From Nanoarchaeales archaeon (lineage in GTDB: Archaea > Nanobdellota > Nanobdellia > Woesearchaeales > UBA583), in the NCBI GenBank assembly GCA_013215525.1, contig JABSQY010000097.1, positions 1 to 6,078 of the forward strand: a stretch of 6,078 bases of DNA. Reading direction: 5' to 3'. A model generated the notes under the pieces. That model saw only the letters and a program-made list of their open reading frames with translations, was not told where the DNA came from and ran no database searches. This document shows, piece after piece, positions 1-4,901 of the stretch. Position numbers and translations under genes: made by a program. Each line of letters begins with the position of its first letter. Position 1 is the stretch's first letter.

Positions 1-216
1 AATAAATTTAAAAATATCTATCCAAAAATCACTTTCTTTAGAATCTGTTAATTTAAGTATTTTCAAAGAGTTTTCAAATTTAAATATTAAATTAGTCATT
101 TCAGATTTGTCTTCAAATTCAGAAAAATTAGTTTTTGAAAAACTCTCAAATTTTTTATAAATTTCTTTCTCTAGTTTAGAATACTGTGATATGTCATATT
201 TTTTTCAAAATAGCAT
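1..216 (-). pseudogene. Edge gene, unrecognised helical protein, with in-frame TGA at codon 4 (3' end outside window)
   Basis: A minus-strand reading frame stays open from about position 204 to the left edge (68 codons) and reads as a charged, probably helical soluble protein (DISQYSKLEKEIYKKFESFS at its start, SDFWIDIFKF near the edge). I do not recognise the family. The only ATG that fits an archaeal promoter is at 216-214, about 25 nt from a TATA-like element (237-246), and it is in frame, but codon 4 is TGA (207-205): M-L-F-stop-K-K-Y-D. The next in-frame ATG is at 99-97 and has no TATA box upstream; no GTG or TTG lies between. The ATG at 197-195 is in another frame and stops after eight codons. 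The gene is therefore either recently broken, carries a sequencing error near the T4-G-A7 homopolymers, or starts in an unusual way. It diverges from the lipoprotein gene at 355. That this is a gene is moderately supported; its state is uncertain. Confidence 0.45.
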
Positions 217-236
217 ACAATATAATTAATTATTTT

Positions 237-246
237 AATTATAATG
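237..246 (-). promoter_or_regulatory. TATA box for the edge gene
   Basis: The minus strand reads ACATTATAATT here, centred about 25 nt upstream of the ATG at 216. That is the spacing seen for the other genes in this window and fits an archaeal leaderless transcript. Confidence 0.35.
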
Positions 247-275
247 TACTGTTTTCTCTTAAAGTAACTATAAGA

Positions 276-297
276 TTAATTTTTGTACAAAAATTAA
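276..297. promoter_or_regulatory. 22-bp perfect palindrome between divergent promoters
   Basis: The two halves TTAATTTTTGT and ACAAAAATTAA are exact reverse complements with no spacer. The centre (286/287) is one base from the midpoint between the divergent start codons at 216 and 355, and about 42-46 nt from each TATA-like box. A symmetric site of this size suits a homodimeric regulator acting on both promoters; this role is inferred. It is not followed by a T-run on either strand that would make it a convincing terminator. Confidence 0.45.
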
Positions 298-323
298 ACT
301 TTAATTCTCAATATTAAACAATC

Positions 324-333
324 TTAATATAAA
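324..333 (+). promoter_or_regulatory. TATA box for the small lipoprotein gene
   Basis: TTAATATAAA is centred about 27 nt upstream of the ATG at 355. No purine-rich ribosome binding site precedes the ATG, so the transcript is probably leaderless. Confidence 0.5.
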
Positions 334-354
334 CATCAAACAACATATAAACAT

Positions 355-681
355 ATGAAAAATAAAAATATATTATTAATACTATTATCAATAATTCTTG
401 TGACATTCTCAGCATGTACACAATCTATCGAAGAACAGACGCAAGACTACAAAGAAAATAAACAGATTGTATTTGATTTTGTAATGAATTCAGATGAATT
501 TAAATCTAATCAAGGATTTGATGTACGATTAATTGATGAAGGTTTAAATAGTTGCGGTGTTGACTGTTTTGACTTTGATTTAGAATTTTCCACACTAGGT
601 GATAGAATTGGATATAAAATGTCTGTGAGGATGCAAGATGGAGTTCCAGAATATACAAGTAACTCGACTGCCTTAAACTAA
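355..681 (+). CDS. Small secreted lipoprotein-like protein
   Basis: This 108-residue protein has a basic N-terminus (MKNKN), a hydrophobic segment at residues 6-18 and a lipobox-like FSAC with Cys21, so it is probably exported and lipid-anchored at the outer face of the membrane. Phe at the -3 position is less usual than Leu or Val, so lipidation is likely but not certain. The mature part holds DFVMNSDEF (about 41-49), a CxxxC pair (Cys67, Cys71) and FDFDLEFSTLGDRIGY (72-87). The order of these elements resembles, distantly, a small archaeal domain with 'FV.NSPTF' followed by 'C..C...F.F.F.SRHAGYGDRTG'; this is a comparison from memory and weak. The ATG start is supported by the signal peptide and the TATA box 27 nt upstream. 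Function is unknown. It diverges from the edge gene across a palindrome and precedes the pilin-like gene, another exported protein, but with a separate promoter. Confidence 0.75.
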   Translation: MKNKNILLILLSIILVTFSACTQSIEEQTQDYKENKQIVFDFVMNSDEFKSNQGFDVRLIDEGLNSCGVDCFDFDLEFSTLGDRIGYKMSVRMQDGVPEYTSNSTALN

Positions 682-716
682 TTAATACTAAATATATTTA
701 TCAATACGTATTAATT
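680..716 (+). terminator. Inverted repeat overlapping the lipoprotein stop codon
   Basis: AATTAATAC (680-688) and GTATTAATT (708-716) form a perfect 9-bp stem around a 19-nt AT-rich loop, starting at the stop codon. It could be a weak transcript-end hairpin. The stem is almost all A/T and only a short T-rich stretch lies in the loop, so the assignment is tentative. Confidence 0.25.
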
Positions 717-741
717 TACCACATTTATTAAAAACAAAATA

Positions 742-750
742 TTATAAATA
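742..750 (+). promoter_or_regulatory. TATA box for the class III signal peptide gene
   Basis: TTATAAATA matches the archaeal TATA consensus well, follows an A-rich BRE-like stretch (730-739), and is centred about 24 nt upstream of the ATG at 770. It implies a leaderless, separately initiated transcript. Confidence 0.6.
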
Positions 751-769
751 GAATTCATCAAAAATATTT

Positions 770-1087
770 ATGATTTTACTTAAAAATTTTAAAAAAGGAC
801 AAGCATTGCCTTTAAACACAATTGTAATAGCAACATTAGTAATTATTGTATTATTAGTAATTATTGTATTCTTTACAACTAGTGTAACAGAAAGTAATGA
901 GACAATAGGAGGAGTTACTAAATGTAATCAAGAAAATCCAATTTTATCTCGACTGGGATATACATATGTTGAACCTCAAGAAGTTGGTAAAACTTGTGAC
1001 ATTCAACATACTGGTTCAAAAAATGCAATTGGTGTGGCTAATTGTTGTGTGCTAAAAGATACATCTAGCAGTACAGTACCACAATAA
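770..1087 (+). CDS. Class III signal peptide (type IV pilin-like) protein
   Basis: This 105-residue protein begins with a basic segment and KKGQALPLNTI (residues 8-18), followed by a strongly hydrophobic helix (18-35). That is the class III signal peptide of archaeal type IV pilin-like proteins, normally cut by a prepilin peptidase between Gly10 and Gln11, leaving the hydrophobic helix on the mature protein for assembly or membrane anchoring. The globular part has four cysteines (Cys52, Cys76 and the pair Cys92-Cys93), consistent with two disulfides outside the cell. The short length and CC motif fit the small pilin-like proteins of DPANN archaea; whether it forms a filament is not shown. The hydrophobic core contains an exact 18-bp tandem duplication (835-870) giving LVIIVL-LVIIVF. 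No pilus ATPase or prepilin peptidase gene is in the window. The start is fixed by the signal peptide and the TATA box. Confidence 0.85.
   Translation: MILLKNFKKGQALPLNTIVIATLVIIVLLVIIVFFTTSVTESNETIGGVTKCNQENPILSRLGYTYVEPQEVGKTCDIQHTGSKNAIGVANCCVLKDTSSSTVPQ
835..870 (+). repeat. Exact 18-bp tandem duplication inside the pilin-like gene
   Basis: ATTAGTAATTATTGTATT occurs twice head to tail at 835-852 and 853-870 without a mismatch. The unit is six codons, so the frame is kept, and it encodes most of the hydrophobic core (LVIIVL then LVIIVF, residues 23-34). Confidence 0.85.
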
Positions 1088-1092
1088 TAAAT

Positions 1093-1118
1093 ATATTTTA
1101 TTTATTTCACACTTTTTT
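1093..1118 (+). terminator. T-rich terminator after the pilin-like gene
   Basis: Just after the stop codon the plus strand has T-rich tracts, ending in a T6 run at 1113-1118 region (ACTTTTTTAA). Archaeal terminators are often simple T-tracts. The next gene, fen1, is convergent, so transcription should end here. Confidence 0.4.
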
Positions 1119-1150
1119 AAACTAAAAATCATAATTCTAATTATTAAACT

Positions 1151-1180
1151 TAAAAAATAGAAATTTTACTATGTAAAATT
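1151..1180 (-). terminator. Hairpin plus T-run after fen1
   Basis: AATTTTAC (1162-1169) and GTAAAATT (1173-1180) form a perfect 8-bp stem with a 3-nt loop. On the minus strand it is followed after a few bases by six Ts (complement of A-run 1152-1157), which looks like an intrinsic terminator for fen1. A further T-rich tract on the minus strand (about 1190-1206) sits between the stop codon and this hairpin. Confidence 0.45.
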
Positions 1181-1207
1181 ATACATTATATAAAAATAAA
1201 AATAATA

Positions 1208-2218
1208 TTAAAAGAAACTATCAAGAGTTCTAACGTTCTTTATTCCATTAAGACTTCTATCAATCATCATAAGTTCAAAGTCGTGAGCCTGTAAAATCTC
1301 TCTAATTGAGTCTTTATTAATAGTTTTAAACTCTACGTCCACATCTTCAGTTTTCATGTGTTTAAAGATATCAAATACCTCAGTCCATTTATGTTCAAAA
1401 TAATCATGCCACTTTAATAACTTAAAAATTTCATCCCATCTATCTTTATACTCTCGAACCATCTTTAATGCCTTTTTAGGTCCAATACCTTTAATTCCAC
1501 CAGGATTAAAATCAGTTCCACATAAAATTGCAACAATAATTAATTCATCAAGTGTAATTTGTAACTTATCTAACACTTTATCTAAATCATAAAATTCAAT
1601 TGGAACGTCACGATAAATAGAACTCCCAGGTATTTTTCTCTTATTTGAAATAGATAAATTTCTAATTAAAAACTTTGTACCAAACAATAAACTATCAAAA
1701 TCTTGAGAACATGCAGCAAAAACTTTTCCTTCATTACAAAGCCGTCCTGCCTGCGCTTCTCCTTCTGATGGAGCTTGAACTACTGGAAACCCAAAAGCTT
1801 CAATCAAAGCAATAGAATCTTTAACCATTACAGGAGTTAGTTTATTTAATGCTTGCGCGTGCTTTTTTGCTTCAACTAAATCATCATTATCAATTGCTGC
1901 TTGATACTTAATCTTTGCATCTTCTTTCTTTTTCGCACGAATTGCACGTTCTGCTTCCTTTAACTTTGGCGCCTCACCATCAAAAACAAACACAGCTTTA
2001 ATATTATTTTTCTTAAAATAAACACATCTATTAAATAAACCTTTCAAGTGAGATGTAACATTCCCCTTTGAATCTGTAAGTGATGTCCCATCTGCTTGAC
2101 GTATAGATGCTAAAAATTGATAAATCATATTAAAACTATCAATTGCAATCTTCTTATTTGAAATTGAACTTAGTTCAATAAAATCATACTCTAAAATATC
2201 TTTTAACGCAACTCCCAT
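1208..2218 (-). CDS. fen: Flap endonuclease 1 (FEN1/XPG-family, archaeal)
   Basis: FEN1 cuts 5' flaps during Okazaki fragment maturation and long-patch base excision repair, working with the PCNA clamp and DNA ligase. At 336 residues the protein has the usual archaeal length. It starts MGV, as needed for the N-terminal residues that line the active site. The N domain has Asp27 (AIDSFN) and Asp80 (FDGEAP); a basic, charged helical stretch (about 88-105) is the arch/cap; the I domain has Glu152 and Glu154 (SEGEAQ), Asp173 and Asp175 (SQDFDS) and Asp236 (CGTDF). All seven metal-binding carboxylates of the family are therefore present. The helix-two-turn-helix follows as GGIKGIGPKKAL (about 240-251). 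The C-terminus RTLDSFF is a PCNA-interacting box in which the usual leading Gln is replaced by Val. The gene has its own TATA box, is divergent from the winged-helix gene at 2358 and convergent with the pilin-like gene. Catalytic activity is strongly expected. Confidence 0.97.
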   Translation of the reverse strand: MGVALKDILEYDFIELSSISNKKIAIDSFNMIYQFLASIRQADGTSLTDSKGNVTSHLKGLFNRCVYFKKNNIKAVFVFDGEAPKLKEAERAIRAKKKEDAKIKYQAAIDNDDLVEAKKHAQALNKLTPVMVKDSIALIEAFGFPVVQAPSEGEAQAGRLCNEGKVFAACSQDFDSLLFGTKFLIRNLSISNKRKIPGSSIYRDVPIEFYDLDKVLDKLQITLDELIIVAILCGTDFNPGGIKGIGPKKALKMVREYKDRWDEIFKLLKWHDYFEHKWTEVFDIFKHMKTEDVDVEFKTINKDSIREILQAHDFELMMIDRSLNGIKNVRTLDSFF

Positions 2219-2243
2219 TCTAATAATAAAATAACTTTAATAA

Positions 2244-2251
2244 CTTATAAA
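2244..2251 (-). promoter_or_regulatory. TATA box for fen1
   Basis: The minus strand reads TTTATAAG, centred about 29 nt upstream of the ATG at 2218. The first GTGATGTG copy (2253-2260) lies directly upstream of it, where the BRE is expected. Confidence 0.6.
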
Positions 2252-2252
2252 G

Positions 2253-2307
2253 GTGATGTGAAATCTAATGAGACAAATAATAGTTGAATATTGAAACATG
2301 TGATGTG
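2253..2307. promoter_or_regulatory. Two GTGATGTG direct repeats in the fen1 / winged-helix divergent promoter
   Basis: GTGATGTG occurs at 2253-2260 and again at 2300-2307, 47 bp apart. One copy touches the fen1 TATA/BRE region; the other lies about 22 bp upstream of the TATA box of the plus-strand gene. The second is followed by TTGTCAC, giving a short GTGA...TCAC inverted repeat (2300-2314). In such an AT-rich setting a repeated GC-containing octamer at both promoters suggests a shared regulator site; this is inference. Confidence 0.35.
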
Positions 2308-2328
2308 TTGTCACTCAAAATAAAAAAC

Positions 2329-2336
2329 TATATAAA
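2329..2336 (+). promoter_or_regulatory. TATA box for the coiled-coil/winged-helix gene
   Basis: CTATATAAAG, preceded by an A-rich BRE-like stretch, is centred about 25 nt upstream of the ATG at 2358. It fits a leaderless transcript. Confidence 0.6.
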
Positions 2337-2357
2337 GACAAAACACGATAAATTAAT

Positions 2358-2990
2358 ATGGAAGAATTTAAAGAATCAACAAGGCGTGCATTCAAGCAAT
2401 GTAGAACTGACATCGATTCTTTAAAAATAGAAAACAATATGCTAAAAGAAAAGCTAAATTCTCTTAGTTCAACAAATTCTAATTTACAAAACACAGTATC
2501 AGATTTAAGTTCTGAACTAAAAGGAATAAAAATCGCACTAGATTACATAAAATCCTTTAATGAGAATTCAAATTCACACTTAAACAACACATCAAACAAC
2601 CAAACACGATTACAACATCAAACACAAACTCAAACAGCAACAAATACTCAACCACAACAAATAAGAGAAACTTATCAAAGTATTCCTGACAATCATATTC
2701 CTCAAGTTCCAAGAAATTCTTATGATGCATTATTAGCATTTAAAGCAAAATCAAACAAACGAGAAATGTTAAAACAAAAATTAGTAAGTATGATAAGTGA
2801 AAATGGAATGAACTTATCAGAATTAAAGTTTATGTTTGTAGACCATAATAGATTTGTATCAAAAGCAACATTTTACAATTATTTAAAAGAGTTAGAGATG
2901 CAAGGAACAATTACGCAAGAATTTGTAAATGGGAAAAAGCATATATTCGCAAACGTTGAACTTGCAGTTGACGAATTAAATAGTAGATAA
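2358..2990 (+). CDS. Coiled-coil protein with C-terminal winged helix-turn-helix, putative DNA-binding
   Basis: The 210-residue protein has three parts. Residues about 2-66 form a charged, heptad-like coiled coil (FKQCRTDIDSLKIENNMLKE and on), suited to dimerisation. Residues about 67-128 are a flexible Asn/Gln/Thr-rich linker encoded by a C/A-rich, almost G-free DNA stretch (2582-2665). Residues about 134-198 look like a winged helix-turn-helix: KREMLKQKLVSMI, LSELKFMFV, a candidate recognition helix SKATFYNYLKELEMQG, then a wing TQEFVNGKKHIFA. Proteins with a similar N-terminal 'F..VK.DI..L..E' segment and C-terminal wHTH are common in DPANN archaea, but I cannot name the family. It is most likely a sequence-specific regulator or a nucleoid-associated factor in the cytoplasm. 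It diverges from fen1 with a shared 139-bp promoter region, so autoregulation and fen1 regulation are possible. No signal peptide is present. Confidence 0.8.
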   Translation: MEEFKESTRRAFKQCRTDIDSLKIENNMLKEKLNSLSSTNSNLQNTVSDLSSELKGIKIALDYIKSFNENSNSHLNNTSNNQTRLQHQTQTQTATNTQPQQIRETYQSIPDNHIPQVPRNSYDALLAFKAKSNKREMLKQKLVSMISENGMNLSELKFMFVDHNRFVSKATFYNYLKELEMQGTITQEFVNGKKHIFANVELAVDELNSR

Positions 2991-2999
2991 ATAATTAGC

Positions 3000-3023
3000 T
3001 TTCTTTATTTTTTCATTCATTTT
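3000..3023 (+). terminator. T-rich terminator after the winged-helix gene
   Basis: The plus strand carries repeated T-tracts (TTTCTTTATTTTTTC then CATTTTC) within 35 nt of the stop codon. This fits an archaeal T-tract terminator between two convergent genes. Confidence 0.4.
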
Positions 3024-3058
3024 CATAAATAATTTGATGATATGATTTAGCATTTTTC

Positions 3059-3621
3059 TCAGTAATTAGAATCCACAGAATTAATTTGACCATAAGTTCC
3101 AATAATAATTAAAACAGTACCTTTTGATTTTGTAACATCTACAATATGTTTTTCAGCAAGCCCTACACTATCATAATTATCTACAGAAATATATGAATAT
3201 ACTCCAAAATATTCTATTTTAGTATCAACTGCAAAAATAGGAATATCTAATTCATCCAATTTATCAAGTTCATCATTTAATTCATCTGGATGAGAACCAG
3301 CTCCCAAAATAACACCATCAATTGATTCCATATAAATAATTTTTCTTAAAGTAATTTCTTGGTTTTTAATATTAACTGATTTTGGCGTTAAATCAATAAT
3401 TAAAATATTTTTTTCATTAGTAGCAGTATCCACATAATATCTCCTAATACTCCAATAGGCTTAGAAGTTGAATACCATACATATACATGAGTAATAGGTT
3501 TTTCTTCTTGAAAAAATATAAAAGCACTAGCTATTCCAAGTAAAAATACAACAATAATTAGTATTAATATAAGAATATTAGAAGTTATACTTTTATTATT
3601 ATTAATTATAATATCATTCAT
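3059..3621 (-). pseudogene. Broken type 1 periplasmic sugar-binding-like protein (frameshift, C-terminal lobe missing)
   Basis: The first frame (from ATG at 3621) encodes a hydrophobic signal anchor (residues about 14-37) and then EEKPITHVYVWYSTSKP. At about 3457/3458 the frame must change: adding one base after the CC of the Pro codon continues STSKP directly into YWSIRRYYVDTATNEKNI in the frame that runs to the TGA at 3059. The rebuilt 187-residue product matches the N-terminal lobe of type 1 solute-binding proteins (Peripla_BP_4/LacI-like): a first strand ending in S-x-S-x-PYW, then IDGVILGAGSHPDEL, LDIPIFAVDT, ISVDNYDSVGLAEKHIVD and GTVLIIIGTYGQINS. Intact members run to about 300 residues and need both lobes to bind a sugar or similar solute outside the cell, so roughly 120-150 residues are missing. 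No permease or ATPase gene is nearby. A GTG at 3433 could start a 124-residue piece but would lack the export signal. It abuts the convergent winged-helix gene. I judge it a pseudogene; a single sequencing error would explain the frameshift but not the truncation. Confidence 0.75.
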
Positions 3622-3634
3622 TTTATTTGATATG

Positions 3635-3648
3635 TTTATATATTTAAA
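3635..3648 (-). promoter_or_regulatory. TATA-like element for the binding-protein relic
   Basis: The minus strand reads AATTTAAATATATAAAC upstream of the ATG at 3621. TTTAAATA is at about 24 nt and ATATATAAA at about 18 nt, so the exact TATA box is ambiguous in this AT-only stretch. Confidence 0.35.
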
Positions 3649-4146
3649 TTAATCTCTCCTACTACCTAAGTTTTTTTCAACCTTCATATCAGTTGAATTA
3701 TTTGATTTTATATTTTCATAGTTATTATGTTCACTATTATCAAAATTATATTTATCTTGTTCATTAGTATAACTAGATTGATTTTTTCTTTTTTCAGCCC
3801 AATACTTTTTATTAAAAATATGTTTAGGATGATGTGTACTCTTTTCCCTATTATCAGTATATCTATCACTATTATTGTTGTATGAGTTTTCATCAGTACT
3901 AGGGCCAAGTAATAATAATTTTTTTTCAACCTTAATATCTATTCCATGAATATAATAATACAACAAAATCACAGACACAAGTAAAAGTACAGAAAACAAA
4001 TAAGCGGGAAAAATATTGATATCTGAATAATCATAATTTGCTGTCTCATACGTCACAGCAACTACAACTTCATCCACATGAGATACGGAATAAATTGAAC
4101 TTAAACTCAAAATAAACAAAAACAAAAATAATATTTTTTTTAACAT
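3649..4146 (-). CDS. Unrecognised membrane protein with Asn-rich hydrophilic tail
   Basis: I do not recognise this 165-residue protein. It has an N-terminal signal peptide (MLKKILFLFLFILSLSSIYS, cut probably near residue 20-22), a short external segment (about 23-44), one transmembrane helix (about 46-66) and a long hydrophilic tail (67-165) rich in Asn, Ser, Lys and Tyr, predicted to face the cytoplasm. The tail holds a basic cluster NKKYWAEKRKNQ in its middle. The peptide D-[IM]-K-V-E-K occurs twice: just after the membrane helix (70-75) and near the C-terminus (about 153-158). The topology is that of a small single-pass adaptor or anchor, but no function follows from it. It has its own TATA box and sits 27 nt upstream of the broken binding-protein gene and 67 nt downstream of the phosphoesterase gene, same strand. 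Confidence 0.7.
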   Translation of the reverse strand: MLKKILFLFLFILSLSSIYSVSHVDEVVVAVTYETANYDYSDINIFPAYLFSVLLLVSVILLYYYIHGIDIKVEKKLLLLGPSTDENSYNNNSDRYTDNREKSTHHPKHIFNKKYWAEKRKNQSSYTNEQDKYNFDNSEHNNYENIKSNNSTDMKVEKNLGSRRD

Positions 4147-4165
4147 ATTATTAAAAAATAAATAA

Positions 4166-4176
4166 TTAATATAAAG
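4166..4176 (-). promoter_or_regulatory. TATA box for the 165-residue membrane protein gene
   Basis: The minus strand reads CTTTATATTAA, centred about 26 nt upstream of the ATG at 4146, as for the other leaderless genes here. Confidence 0.5.
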
Positions 4177-4184
4177 AAATAGAA

Positions 4185-4200
4185 CTTAAAATAAAAATAA
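4185..4200 (-). terminator. T-rich terminator after the phosphoesterase gene
   Basis: The minus strand reads TTATTTTTATTTTAAG a few bases after the stop codon at 4214, a likely archaeal T-tract terminator just ahead of the next promoter. Confidence 0.35.
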
Positions 4201-4213
4201 TTATTAACTACAA

Positions 4214-4882
4214 TTATTTAACTTCTAAAAGAGTATTATTTTCAAAATTAAACTCAAACACTTTAAAAGTTTCAGCTAAATTAATAACTTTAGTTTTATT
4301 AACAATTTCTTCAAGTCCAGAAGTTTCATGAATATGTCCAACAAAGCACACATCAGGACAAAACTCACAACTATCTAAAAATTGTTTCAAAGGTTCACTT
4401 CCCTGCACAAATGGATATGGACTAGCATCTCCAAGCATTGTATCAACTGCAGGAATATGATTCATTTGAATTTTAAATCTACATTCTTTAACAGCATTAA
4501 AATTATCAACCATATTCTCAAAAATCTCTTCTTCATACTTTCCAAACTGTCCAATCTCTAAATAATTAGTTCCAAAAATTCCAAGTTCATTCTCTCCAAA
4601 AATAATAGGTTTATTACCAATTAATTTCACATCATAAAACTTCTTTAAATTTTCAACAGCAGACTTTGAATCCCAATTACCTGGAATCATAAAAATTTCT
4701 TTTTTATTATCAATAAAAGGTTTCAAAATTTTTGCAAAATCATCTTTATTATTTGACAAATCCCCATTAAACAAAACAAAATCAATCTTTGAAAAATCAA
4801 TCTGTTTAGTAATTTTAGAAACTAATTTCAAATTACTATGAATATCTGAGCATGCTAAAAAACGAATTGATTTTTTCTTCAT
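4214..4882 (-). CDS. Calcineurin-like metallophosphoesterase
   Basis: The 222-residue protein carries the ordered metal-binding motifs of the calcineurin-like (Metallophos) superfamily: Asp13-x-His15 (SDIHS), Gly40-Asp41 (NGDLS), Gly68-Asn69 (PGNWDS), His142 (MNHIP) and Gly182-His183-x-His185 (GHIHE). These ligands normally hold two metal ions that hydrolyse phosphomono- or diesters. The catalytic position that is His in the GNH[ED] form is Trp70 here, followed by Asp71; archaeal and bacterial relatives often have Cys ('GNCD') at this place, so this belongs to the small stand-alone GNxD-type phosphodiesterase branch and is probably active. The substrate cannot be read from sequence. No signal peptide or membrane segment is present, so it should be cytoplasmic. 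A TATA box lies 26 nt upstream of the ATG, inside the 40-bp gap after the surface protein gene. Its neighbours give no pathway context. Confidence 0.92.
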   Translation of the reverse strand: MKKKSIRFLACSDIHSNLKLVSKITKQIDFSKIDFVLFNGDLSNNKDDFAKILKPFIDNKKEIFMIPGNWDSKSAVENLKKFYDVKLIGNKPIIFGENELGIFGTNYLEIGQFGKYEEEIFENMVDNFNAVKECRFKIQMNHIPAVDTMLGDASPYPFVQGSEPLKQFLDSCEFCPDVCFVGHIHETSGLEEIVNKTKVINLAETFKVFEFNFENNTLLEVK

Positions 4883-4901
4883 AAATATAATAATAATTTA
4901 A

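Noticed and set aside
205..207. TGA read as tryptophan, glycine or selenocysteine (alternative code)
   Set aside because: The intact genes use TGG for Trp and contain no internal TGA, and no selenocysteine insertion element or cysteine-family context is visible. Reading through the TGA at 3059 adds only four residues.
276..297. Palindrome as an intrinsic terminator
   Set aside because: The genes on both sides point away from it, so no transcript is expected to end here.
2557..2739. 60-codon open frame on the minus strand
   Set aside because: It lies wholly antisense inside the winged-helix gene, in the low-complexity linker, with a Val/Leu/Phe-rich product typical of an antisense shadow and no promoter of its own.
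3059..3433. Separate gene starting at GTG 3433 with GGAG a few bases upstream
   Set aside because: No other gene here uses a Shine-Dalgarno, and the same frame upstream of the GTG encodes YWSIRRYY, which fits the binding-protein family. The GTG is more likely an internal Val codon after a frameshift.
3708..3929. 73-codon open frame on the minus strand
   Set aside because: It overlaps the 165-residue membrane protein gene in another frame, its Ile/Asn-rich product reflects AT-rich composition, and no TATA box is at the right distance.
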